DNA of 64,000 bases from Nitzschia sp. DOCU1 (lineage: Eukaryota; Bacillariophyta; Bacillariophyceae; Bacillariales; Bacillariaceae). The translations under genes were made by a program, and so were the position numbers. The stretch covers positions 62,001 to 126,000 of the forward strand of contig OX595987.1 of assembly GCA_951394045.1 (NCBI GenBank), written 5' to 3'. A model generated the notes under the pieces. That model searched no databases and had not been told where the DNA came from. It saw nothing but the letters and a program-made list of their open reading frames with translations. Positions 21,776 to 30,879 of this stretch are shown one piece after another; position 1 is the stretch's first letter, and each line of letters starts with the position of its first letter.

Positions 21776-23630
21776 CAGGCGGCACCCGTTCGAAAAGTCC
21801 CATTCCGACCCCTTCAAAGGAAAAGCTCAGGCCACCTGGAATACAAGCATCGAAAATGAAGCTGGCACCTCCAAAGCGCGATCTCAAAGTTTTGTATGCC
21901 GGGGACAATTTGGTGAAGCAAAAGGTATTGTCCAGAGTGTTGAGTCGTGCGGGCATTGACGACATTAGGATTGTGGACAATGGCCAGAAGGCAGTCGATA
22001 TTTGCGCAACGTCGGCCTTCGACTGCATATTCATGGATATGCAGATGCCGATTATGGACGGTATGGAAGCAACCAAAATAATCGTAGAGAGAGACCCCAC
22101 GGCGTTCGTGCTTTTCGTTTCGGCGCATGCTCTGGACGAATACAAGACCCAAGCGGAAGGTGTCGGCGCCAAAGGTTTCTTCTCCAAACCCTTTTCGAAC
22201 CAGCGACATTGAGGCCGTCTTGGACGGCTTGAGTACGAGAAATCGTCGAAGCGCTGTGGGTACAGCTCCGGGCAAGGCGGTCGAATCAAATACGGAAGCA
22301 CGCGATGAGTCAGGCACGGCAAGCGAGGGAAAGAAGACTTCCCTGGAACCCCAGAACGAATCCAGTACAAAGCCAAAGGATGCAACGCCCACTGTTTCGC
22401 AGCAGCAGCAGCAGCAGCAGCCGACCAAGGCAGTCGCCGTGGCACGTAATTTGAAGGTTCTTTATGCGGAAGACAATCAAGTCAACCAAAAAAGTTTTGG
22501 CCCGAGTTCTGAATCGCGCGGGTTTTACGTATATCACCATTGTTGACAATGGCAAACAGGCTGTCGATGCTTGTCTTACGCAAACGTTTGACGTTATTTT
22601 CATGGATATGGAGATGCCTGTTTTGTCGCGGATGGAAGCTTGCACCCAAATCGTTGCCCATAATCCTCAGGCTTGCGTGGTATTTGTCACTGCGCATGCT
22701 CTGGAGGAATTCAAGTCTGCCGATGCTGCAGGGGCGACGAGTTATATTACCAAGCCATTCCGCGAGGCAGTGGCGGGAGTGTGGGGTCGTCATCGCAGGC
22801 AAGTCCGGCAAACTTTTCGGATGGAGCTTTTGAAAGCGGCACCTTTTCGTCCATGGGGGTTGCTGGGGAGACTCAAACCACAAATTCCATGGTGTACACG
22901 AGTGCTAACGGAGCGAACACCAGTCAAGCGTTGGATGGATGGTAATCTGCCACTTCCTTTGTCACGACGCCATCCATGGGCGTCACGGCCAACAACAATA
23001 GTAGCAGTTTGGTTGGCGTGGACTCGGGAGATGAGAGTGACATCGAAGACGAGGAATCCGATTCGATGAATCAAAGTGGAGAGATCCAATCACATCCAAA
23101 GGATCTGGAAAATCATCCTCGCTGGAAACAACAAGAGGACGTAGCCCCCGAGTGTCCGGTATCACCCAAGGGTCACGTCAAGGCTGTGCGACGCAATTCG
23201 GATATGACTCCTCAAACGCCCCTTCGTCAGTCGAGCAAAAGATTCGGATTTGAAAGCTCAAACGAGGATCCCAGCGAACTCCACGCAGGGGGTACAAGAC
23301 GCCCTCCAAGGATGCTAGCACAATCCCTTCAGACAGAGCCATTATTACCACCCAAAACTCTGCTAGGTCAAATGGAATCGTCTGAAGATCGTCTCAAGTT
23401 CGTTGATGCCCAAGAATTTGCGGATCTTCTAGAACTACGACGAGATGGTGAAGAGATTGATGAAGATAGGCTCTATGAGCTCCAAATCTTTGATTGGCAC
23501 AAGAACGGGTGGTCCTTGACTGCCGCAGAGGTGTCCGATCTCCAGTTTTTCCGGGAAGAGCGTCATGCCAACAAGTGCGGCAGAAATCGAGGACAAGGAC
23601 TTTGCGCGAAACCAGGATTCGGTTAGTGGA
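21776..23630 (+). pseudogene. hybrid histidine kinase C-terminal part: two receiver domains and linker
   Basis: Receiver 1 (about 21880-22200) has LKVLYAGDN, the phospho-acceptor context IFMDMQMPIMDGM, FVSAHAL and FFSKPF. Receiver 2 (about 22450-22770) has LYAEDNQVNQ, FMDMEMPVLSRM, FVTAHALEEF and ITKPF. Both retain the acidic pocket, the phospho-Asp and the Lys. The Ser/Gly linker and the acidic VDSGDESDIEDEES segment follow, then one copy of a helical motif (LLELRRDGEEIDEDRLYELQ). The frame is broken between receiver 1 and its last helix, at a run of six A near 22484, after receiver 2, and by an in-frame TAA at 22943-22945. The kinase core itself is not next to it; an ATPase piece lies at 25126-25346. 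Confidence 0.75.
23007..23307 (+). repeat. 301-bp segment duplicated inverted at 17018-17318
   Basis: This is the plus-strand member of the pair, lying inside the kinase linker. Equal length and very high identity to the other copy indicate a fairly recent event. Confidence 0.85.
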
Positions 23631-23644
23631 AATGAGGCAAGACA

Positions 23645-24733
23645 TTGTATGCCTCTCAACATAGCTTTCCGACATCCCAAAATGTTGAGGATAATATGAA
23701 GTCTTCATCCCAGTCATGGTCGTCCCTCCGTGACCACCTTAATGGTAAATTCGACGTGGAGACTTTTGACGATCCTACTTTCCCCGGAGCGGCTGCGACA
23801 AAAGCATCCAAAGCAAGATCGGCAAGAGCGCCGTCGAGCGTCGAGCACGGCGTCATCCAAGACATCGTCCAAAGGAGCCGATCAATCTGATTTAAGCGCA
23901 TCGACGGCATCAGAGGACCGACGGCGCCAGGAGGATGAAGAGCTGGATAAACTTGCCGAGCTGTGTGATTTGAGGGACGCCGGGGAAAACATTCACGAAA
24001 ATCGTATCGTCTTTACGAACTTGAAATCTTTGATCATTTCAGACAGGGCGAACCGTTGACTGCGATCGAACAATAGGATCTTGATTTCTATCAGAAACGA
24101 AGGAAGCGGATGAAGCGCCAGGTCAAGGAGTACAACAGGCTTTGTGATCTACAAGACGCAGGCGAGGAGGTGAACCAAGATCACCTTTATCTCTTGGAAC
24201 TGGTCGTTCGGGATCGTATCAGGGAATCTCAGGGGATGCCGGCATCGAGACCATCAAAGTGGATGTCACTGCCGTGGAGGAGGTAAGAAACGTGTCTGGT
24301 CCTGCAAGAAATACTCCATCGTTTGTCTCAACAGGATGAAGAGCTGGATAAACTTGCCGAGCTGTGTGATTTGAGGGACGCCGGGGAAAACATTCACGAA
24401 AATCGTATCGTCTTTACGAACTTGAAATCTTTGATCATTTCAGACAGGGCGAACCGTTGACTGCGATCGAACAATAGGATCTTGATTTCTATCAGAAACG
24501 AAGGAAGCGGATGAAGCGCCAGGTCAAGGAGTACAACAGGCTTTGTGATCTACAAGACGCAGGCGAGGAGGTGAACCAAGATCACCTTTATCTCTTGGAA
24601 CTGGTCGTTCGGGATCGTATCAGGGAATCTCAGGGGATGCCGGCATCGAGACCATCAAAGTGGATGTCACTGCCGTGGAGGAGGTAAGAAACGTGTCTGG
24701 TCCTGCAAGAAATACTCCATCGTTTGTCTCAAC
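23645..24733 (+). pseudogene. helical-repeat coding remnant containing a tandem duplication
   Basis: The reading contains a Ser/Arg-rich part and two further copies of the motif seen at about 23430-23560: DLRDAGENIHENR then LYELEIFD, and LCDLQDAGEEVNQDHLYLLE. The first copy is frameshifted by a 5-bp micro-duplication (ATCGT ATCGT, about 24001-24010). An in-frame TAG follows LTAIEQ, where the homologous motif at 23520 has a sense codon. Both lesions are present in each half of the 401-bp tandem duplication, so they came first. The family is not known to me. Confidence 0.5.
23932..24733. repeat. two tandem copies of a 401-bp unit
   Basis: The unit 23932-24332 is followed directly by 24333-24733. 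Every stretch I compared is identical, including the coding lesions. The junction is AGGATGAAGAGC directly after TTTGTCTCAAC. Confidence 0.9.
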
Positions 24734-24746
24734 CTTCTTGTTTGCC

Positions 24747-25125
24747 TTGCACAGACCTCTCAAATTCTGTTTGACAATATCAACTCGTACCAGGCCTCTC
24801 AATTTGCGGCCGTCGTTTACACCCACGATTCTACAAGCATCCTTGGGGATGGTAGCTCGTTTGACGAAACCGTGCTCGCAAATTGTACTAGCGCTGGCGA
24901 GCTCGCAGAATCGTTTGGCCAGACTTTGTTGAACAATGCGAGTGACTGCCCAGCTTATACTGGGTTGGGCTATCTCATTCAATACAACTTTACGGCATTG
25001 CACGTCACACCGACCTACATGGCCTTGGCTACAGAGGGTATCGCACGAGCTGCTTTGGGTACGGACGACTTCACAATCCAAACCACTATCCACCCGTTGC
25101 CGCTTACCGACTTTGAGAAATCCAT
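24747..25125 (+). pseudogene. ABCA transporter fragment, start of TMD2 loop
   Basis: An acceptor-like TTGCACAG precedes TSQILFDNINSYQASQFAAVV, then STSILGDGSSFDETVLANCT and the same loop sequence that opens the minus-strand copy at 9793-9450, with a few substitutions. It stops at LPLTDFEKS (25125) and is joined directly to histidine-kinase sequence. In an intact gene this exon would follow the NBD1 half that lies 3 kb upstream. Confidence 0.75.
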
Positions 25126-25346
25126 GGAAGTTTTGAGGTCGATATCAAACCGACGAACTTGCAGGATACTCTTGCAAGCGTTGTTCATTCGATTTCTCAG
25201 AAAGTCCGAGAGAAAAACATTCGACTGCGGACGCGTTGTTCGGCGACTCTCCCTCTCGTGCTGGAAACGGACTCGTGGCGACTTCACCAAGTTTTGTTCA
25301 ACGTTTTGGGTAACGCTGGGAGAGTTCTCGGAGAATGACAGTGTAA
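25126..25346 (+). pseudogene. histidine kinase fragment (dimerisation end and N box of the ATPase)
   Basis: In the frame beginning TTT GAG GTC the translation reads FEVDIKPTNLQDTLASVV, then KNIRLRTRCSATLPL, DSWRLHQVLFNVLGNAGRVL and a stop near 25341. The order and the RLHQVLFNVLGNA N box are diagnostic of HATPase_c kinases. The longer open frame over the same bases is a different, meaningless frame. The G boxes are missing, because minus-strand sequence of another gene follows at about 25360. Confidence 0.7.
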
Positions 25347-25359
25347 TTGATCTATCAGT

Positions 25360-25765
25360 TGATCTGATGACTGGACCACCGAAGCAGGAAGAAGGACAAC
25401 CAGTCAAGTACAGTCCAGGCGGGAAAATGTTGATGACGCAATACCAGGTTGAATTCCAGCCCAAGAGTTTCTTGTGCCATGAGTTGAAGGCCTTTCGCAA
25501 AGGCCAACTTGTGCAAATTGTTACCCATTTCACCTGATAATTGAACTACAATAGTTCCATTATTAGGTGTTGGTGATGACGGAATAGTGGGATCCGAAGA
25601 AGGAGGAGGATAAAAGGCTCGAAGACTTCGTTCGTCAGTGTTATGGACATGACGGGCGAGCCCTATCGTACACGTCAAGGCTACAAATGCCAAAGCAACC
25701 AAGCCAGCCCAAAGCTTTGAATACTGAACTAGTCGATGATGGCGGTGATGATGGTGCGATGCCAT
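25360..25765 (-). pseudogene. type II membrane protein, N-terminal fragment
   Basis: From the ATG at 25765 the frame has a His-rich cytosolic head (HHHHRHHR), one membrane segment (LWAGLVALAFVALTCTIGLA), a Ser/Pro stem, and the start of a lumenal domain with IVVQLSGEMGNNLHKLAFAK and EFNLVLRHQ. The GEMGNNL element resembles the sugar-nucleotide-site start of fucosyltransferase-like or related diatom proteins, which is a guess. The end (SFFLLRWSSHQIN) appears unrelated, so the gene is cut at about 25390-25360 where it meets the histidine kinase fragment. Confidence 0.45.
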
Positions 25766-26196
25766 GGTTATTGTTGCGGTGGTGGCTGCTAGTGTTGTGG
25801 ATAATAAAGAGAGAGGTTCAGGAGATCGACGAGGTCGGTGGGAACAACTTTAATGGAAAAAAGATTCACCGAAAATCGAATCAATGTCCCCGAAACTCCG
25901 CGGGAATTGTGACCGGCGACTCCATCGACTACTGCGGTCGACAAAGATACGGCATCCATTGTGTCAACATAGCGAGATCCCACTTTGAAGCTCTGAAACT
26001 ACTCTCCATTTGTGGGATACCAAGCCATTTGCGTCAATGAGACGAGTCTTACAGCATTATTATTCGAGGGTGCTAATGGCGGAAGAAGAAGGGTCGTCTG
26101 TCAGGATCGAACTCTATAGAGCTGATCCGTGGCTTTCTCCTGGAGTGGATGTCAACCGACGGAAGATGATCTGCCGATAGACTCGTAATGTTGCCA
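25766..26196. other. 430 bp without a recognised gene
   Basis: This is the upstream flank of the type II membrane fragment and the downstream flank of the small minus-strand gene that follows. I see no conserved coding. Confidence 0.35.
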
Positions 26197-26588
26197 CTAT
26201 CTGAGGATACACGGCCTGGCGGTTTTTTGGATGGCTTGAAGCGGCGTGCGCACATTGCCTTCAAGAATAAACTTGTCCTTCAAAATCTTTGTGATCCCTA
26301 GTTTCGACAACGACGATGAGTGAACGTACTCACACCTGCAGCAGAACACCCCGTGTTACTAGGGCGATTTACAACGGTGCCCCCGAGACCACGGCCATTT
26401 GCAAAGAGATTGATGGTTCGTTCTATTACAACAAGACGATGACGATGGCTCCAAAATCTGTGGAGGTGTTTTGTGGTTGTTGTTATTGTCGAAGCCCCAC
26501 CTACTAGTACGCCCAGCCCCTGATATTCACGAGGCAATCCTTTCTCTCTCGAACGCTTTTCCGAGCTACTTGTATAAGATGACGACAT
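26197..26588 (-). CDS. small two-exon protein, function unknown
   Basis: Exon 1 (26588-26336) starts MSSSYTSSSEKRSREKG and ends LGGTVVNRPSNTGCSAA. Splicing the 38-bp GT...AG segment 26298-26335 gives an in-frame continuation GITKILKDKFILEGNVR, TPLQAIQKTARPCILR and a stop at 26197, 117 residues in all. Without splicing the frame ends after 10 more unremarkable codons at 26298. The spliced C-terminus looks much more protein-like, which is why I prefer it, but a 38-bp intron is very short. I do not recognise a domain. Confidence 0.4.
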
Positions 26589-27658
26589 GATTGACGGAAA
26601 GCCGGTTCCTCGTGAAGGAGGTCAAGGCTTAGCAGAATCGACTGTGGGGCTTGCGGTCAAAAAAGCGTCGCGAGTCCTTGTTGGAATCAACAGCATCGGA
26701 ATGGTTCCTTTCAAGAGCATACTAGATTCAGCAGAAGCTGCCTCCTCGATTCGAACTTGTGCCCCTGAACAAGTGGAATAGGACTCTTCGTGCCAAACAG
26801 TACGTGCTCTTTCGTGCGTGACGTATGCAAAAACAAGCATTTTGTAGGTTTTATCTCGTATAAAACATGCAGCACAGTCAGTCAAAGGCCTACAGCCGCT
26901 CAAGGACTAGTAGCAGCATGCAACTGGAGCACGTTTTACAATTAGTAGTAATATCTAGCTGCAGGTTTTTAGCTACGATACCAACTAAGCTAGCAGCGTT
27001 TAATGCAAACGTTGTTGACTCTATGAGATAATAGTAGTAGCTAGATAGTATCCTCACTGCGAGAATGCTAACTGAGGACGCTGCGGCTTTCCATAACTGA
27101 GAAAGCTAAAACAAAGGTTTAGGGAAGGGGGATCTGCAAACGATTAGTAGTAGCCCTTCAGTCGCAACGCATGCCAGCTAGCTAGCTACTACTACCGACC
27201 AGAGACGCGAAATTTGGTCATAGAAGTCAATCAGGTCATGGAAGAAGCACCTGCGCAAACCGTGGTAGCGCTCGCGACACCATGTGCTACCAGGTACGTC
27301 ATCAGCCTTCGCAGAACGGGTGGGCCTGCGCGTTTGAGTAGAAATGTGTAGGACTGTGTACCAAGAAAATGCCCTGGCATCCTTGCATGGCGAAGGATCT
27401 TCTGCCTCCCAGATGCCTCGGCGACACTATGTCTCCATGTATCGCCGAGTTCGCAATTACAGCGCGCAACCATCGGAAGGATCAGCCACTCGTACTAAAA
27501 GATACGACATCAAACCATCTGTTCGCAAGTTGGCGTTGTCATACTCTCCCCAACGAATCATTACGATGATCGGAAGGCGGCACCGCCGACGAAAAGATAT
27601 GGAATCAAAAGATATGGCATCAACAAACAATCGGCGTCATCATAAAAAGTAAGAAAGG
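26589..27658. other. 1.07 kb intergenic, TAG/CTAG-rich
   Basis: Repeated TAGTAG and GCTAGCTAG tracts occur around 26920-27200, a composition seen in other gene-free stretches of this window. A 102-codon plus-strand open frame at 27344-27652 is Arg-rich and lacks recognisable features; I do not call it. Confidence 0.4.
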
Positions 27659-29179
27659 ATGAAGTTCGCAATCGCAGCAGGGATCCTTGCCCAGACTCTC
27701 CCCGCCTTGTCGGAGAATGAGGCTGTGGATCATACTATTCAACTCGGACAAGATTTGGCAAGCACCGTGACTCGTCATGTTAAAGATCTCCGAGCGGCAA
27801 ATCGTGGTGTCCAGGGTGCGCCATTTCTTCAAGGAACCAACGATGGGAAGGCCGGACTGTTAATGAACCAGGCTGGCACTTACGAGGATTCTGCCAAGAA
27901 GAAACCCTGCAATCCCTTCTCCAACGACCCTGATGTTGGAATCTTGTCCTGTGGAATGGACATGTACTGCAGGCAGGACGAGTCTATGTTCCTTGGTGGC
28001 GAATGTGCCTCCAAAGGCCCCGAGGACACGTCCTTTCTTCCTGGAAAGAAGACCCACCAGGCCGCTTCTCGTCGGCTTCTTGGCCGCAACAAGATCAAGG
28101 GCAAGCGCAAACCTTCCGCGGCCCTCCAGAACCCTGAACAGGCAAGCCATAATGTGGAATGTGACCCGTTGGCATCTAGTAGTATCGATGCTGATGTCGG
28201 TATCCTACGGGTGACGCCCCAATGTGAAGTTGGATACGAATGTCTCCCTAGTGATGCGTCGAGCATGGGAGGCGTTTGCGTTCCGGAAGCCTATTCGTCT
28301 CGAATGCTCGCTGAAGATGACCTGGAAACCTGCATTTATTATGTTCCTGGTCAGTGCGATCCATCGTATCCGGTTGTGGCAGCAGGCTATGCCGAGATCG
28401 ACTGCGCTGGTTTTGATAATACTACTGGCAACGGCCTCATCAGGTCGTCACTTTCACCATACTGCCTTGGCCTCTATCGCTTCCCTGGCTGCGGTGACAG
28501 ATGCTTGACGCTGTCTTCTGAAGTCACTTACGCAAACTTCACTGTTCTGGACTTTTATTTTTGCAATGACTTTACAACACCCTACGCCCACAAGCGCTGT
28601 TACGGCGTTGATTACCAGACAGGCACTTGCACCTACCTCATCAACGGTGTGGCTTGCGATAGTTGTGAGCTTATGCCCGGTGATAACTACGGTAATTACA
28701 CTTGTCCCATCCTCAAGTTTGACTGTGGTAACGTCGATGGAGGTGCAGGCGTAAACTACCCTATTGACGGCTTTCAGTATGCCCCCATCATCGAATCGTG
28801 CTACGATCCAGGCCCGCATCCCAACTGTACCATATGCCCCGAGGAGGGAACTACCTTCGACTACTACAACGCCTTTAACGTCACACTGGAAGTGCCACCA
28901 GGCCTTCCGCCGTTCTGGAGGAACTTTTATTGCGCCGAGGTGTATTACGCTTCGTACACAGGTGGGGTGATGGAAGGTTACTGCGCCGCGATATCTGCTG
29001 TCACTATGGATAGTTGCTGCATTCCTACTAACACCGAGGACCCTACTAGTACCGAGGAACCGGATGGAACTGCCCCGCCTGGGTCTGAAACACCTGCTCC
29101 TTCATCAGCCATTTCTATGGCCACCGGGACGTTCGCAGTAGCAGCTTCGGCTGCTCTCGCTGCTTCCGCCATTCTCTAA
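27659..29179 (+). CDS. secreted or GPI-anchored Cys-rich surface protein
   Basis: The 506-residue frame starts with a short signal peptide (MKFAIAAGILAQTLPALS). It contains more than 30 cysteines in two kinds of region. The first two repeats have the plan C-P/N-x-D-VGIL-x-C-x-M/Y-x-C near residues 83-103 and 172-205 (CNPFSNDPDVGILSCG and the DADVGILRVTPQC region). Between them is a basic stretch (RRLLGRNKIKGKRK) that could be a processing site. The second half has many CxxC-type spacings and NxT/S sequons. The C-terminus is a Thr/Ser/Pro/Glu stalk ending in an Ala-rich hydrophobic tail (FAVAASAALAASAIL) with no cytosolic part, as expected for a GPI signal. The gene is single-exon and intact. 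The function is unknown; cell surface or wall association is inferred. Confidence 0.65.
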   Translation: MKFAIAAGILAQTLPALSENEAVDHTIQLGQDLASTVTRHVKDLRAANRGVQGAPFLQGTNDGKAGLLMNQAGTYEDSAKKKPCNPFSNDPDVGILSCGMDMYCRQDESMFLGGECASKGPEDTSFLPGKKTHQAASRRLLGRNKIKGKRKPSAALQNPEQASHNVECDPLASSSIDADVGILRVTPQCEVGYECLPSDASSMGGVCVPEAYSSRMLAEDDLETCIYYVPGQCDPSYPVVAAGYAEIDCAGFDNTTGNGLIRSSLSPYCLGLYRFPGCGDRCLTLSSEVTYANFTVLDFYFCNDFTTPYAHKRCYGVDYQTGTCTYLINGVACDSCELMPGDNYGNYTCPILKFDCGNVDGGAGVNYPIDGFQYAPIIESCYDPGPHPNCTICPEEGTTFDYYNAFNVTLEVPPGLPPFWRNFYCAEVYYASYTGGVMEGYCAAISAVTMDSCCIPTNTEDPTSTEEPDGTAPPGSETPAPSSAISMATGTFAVAASAALAASAIL

Positions 29180-29465
29180 TCATAGTAGTTCTTCATGTTG
29201 ATCAGTTGTAGCGGCATTTCGTATCAGAATACGCTGCTACCAGTAGTAGTACCGCCACATGTGGCGTCAACAATGAGTTTGGGTAGATCGTGTCGGTCAG
29301 TCTGAATGTACGTTTGTCTGAACCTTCAGTTCGTCAGTTTTCGGAGGGGTCTAAGGGCTTCGGGTTAATCAAAGCCAAAGAACAACCCATCGCGTCACAT
29401 GCATGACGCTTGGGGTCACAACTTCCACCCATCATCGGACATTTCCAAAATCGCAGAGAATCACC

Positions 29466-30242
29466 ATGACGGACGACGATACCAAAGCCTACTTGCACTG
29501 GGGACACGCTACACCATGCTTTTGTGATCCCTGCATTGAATGGGATCACTCCAAATTGCAGGCGACCCCTGAGACGATCGCCGCCATCTTTGGCCTGGAG
29601 GACGTGGAATCGATTCAACTATCGCTTCAAAATAGCGACGACGAACCATTGGCGCTCCAATCGTATCAAGACCACCCGTATTGGATCTTGGAAGCAGGCC
29701 AACATTACACTGTCACTTCCATATCGCCTCTTCCGGATGACGGCCTTACTCCCATTCATCAAATTTTCACTTTACTTCCAGGCACGACGGACAATGAACG
29801 TGGGGATCGACTCGAAGGTCTGTCGAATAACTTTTATCACAAGATTTGGCATTCCCCCGACACTCCCACCAAGTTTCGAGACAAGTTCTTTAGCAAGTTC
29901 AGCAGTGAAACGATTCAAGCATTTCGACAATACGATTGGTTACATGAAGTCTTGGGCGGGCCGAAATATGATGAAATGGGGGGTGCTACTCGCATCAACG
30001 CTCTGAAACCCAAAGTCATGGCCAAGCATACGTCCAGCCGCATGAGTTTGGAGTATGCCATTACTTGGCTCGAACTGATGAATCGCTCCATGCTTGAAGA
30101 ATTTCCGGACGAACCCAAGCTACGGCATGCCTTGGGGATGTATTGGCTGCACTTTTATGCATTTTTCCCCTACTCGGAAGACGAACGGAAACAAATTCGA
30201 AAGGTAGCTCTTCAGCAACAAGAGGAGAATGAAACCGCTTAG
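29466..30242 (+). CDS. truncated-hemoglobin-like protein
   Basis: I start at the ATG at 29466 because of its good context (TCACCATGA); 258 residues. Residues about 125-245 follow the 2/2 globin plan: NNFYHKIW, KFRDKFFSKF, WLHEVLGGPKY, then MAKHTSSRMS with the candidate proximal (F8) His at residue 188, AITWLELMN, and a last helix ending WLHFYAFFPYS. The VLGGP and H-x(7-10)-W spacing is closest to group II truncated hemoglobins. The first 110 or so residues (CFCDPCIEW, PHYWILEAG-like beta-rich part) are an extension not found in ordinary truncated hemoglobins. Heme binding with roles in NO or O2 chemistry is family knowledge. No targeting signal is evident. Confidence 0.65.
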   Translation: MTDDDTKAYLHWGHATPCFCDPCIEWDHSKLQATPETIAAIFGLEDVESIQLSLQNSDDEPLALQSYQDHPYWILEAGQHYTVTSISPLPDDGLTPIHQIFTLLPGTTDNERGDRLEGLSNNFYHKIWHSPDTPTKFRDKFFSKFSSETIQAFRQYDWLHEVLGGPKYDEMGGATRINALKPKVMAKHTSSRMSLEYAITWLELMNRSMLEEFPDEPKLRHALGMYWLHFYAFFPYSEDERKQIRKVALQQQEENETA

Positions 30243-30879
30243 GTCAAATAGGGAGATTAACGCAAAACTGTGGGGTTGGATTTGCATCGACCATGTTCTA
30301 CTCGTCTCTGCCGTTTATCAGAGACGAGTGGGAATGCTATAGTAGATCCGCAGGTAGAAAAGATGGATTAGAGTTACATTAAGCTAGTACTATTGGACAT
30401 TTACACCACGAGACTATCTTCTGGTCGACGATGAATTACCAGCATCTTCGTCGTCAAACGTCCCAGCGCTGTCGTCGTCAGCAGTCTACCACGTGACATC
30501 GTCATACTATTGCAGCCCCCGAACCTGTGAAGCTAAAAAGTAGGAAAAGTAGGTCGCAAGTAGCTTAGCTATATGCTAGCTAGCTAGAGGGAGGAAATAG
30601 GATTAAAGTGTTAACACTTCGTCTCACCCAAGTCAATAGAATAGAAAAATGCCAGGACGCTACGGTACTAGCACTATTGAACGCCAGATTTTAGTCCCAT
30701 AGGTCGATGCAAAGGGATAAGGACAGACCGTCGCGGCACGAGAGACCCCACACACATCTCGCATCGCATCGCGGCACGATCACAATGGTGATGGATATCC
30801 CAAGAGCATCAAACTCCATATCCTTTCGTTGCAACTTAACTAGCTACGGTAGCTATCAATAACTCACCTGTCCTTTATC
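30243..30879. other. 640 bp intergenic
   Basis: It contains the perfect hairpin at 30300-30329, short TAGCTAGCTAG tracts near 30570, and the likely promoter of the deadenylase gene. No gene seen. Confidence 0.4.
30300..30329. other. perfect 11-bp stem hairpin with 8-nt loop
   Basis: ACTCGTCTCTG at 30300-30310 and CAGAGACGAGT at 30319-30329 are exact reverse complements, 58 bp after the hemoglobin-like stop codon. It could fold in the 3' UTR. It lacks a following T run, and eukaryotic genes do not use such terminators, so its role is unknown. Confidence 0.6.

Noticed and set aside
1..25765. Bacterial origin of the two-component fragments
   Set aside because: The receiver and kinase pieces lie among intron-bearing eukaryotic genes, share linkers with eukaryotic-type low complexity, and hybrid histidine kinases are normal in diatoms.
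1..25765. All frame breaks being sequencing errors
   Set aside because: Genes from 27 to 58 kb, including frames of 1149 and 1536 codons, are intact, and several lesions are shared between duplicate copies, so region-specific decay fits better. The single-base break at the six-A run may still be an error.
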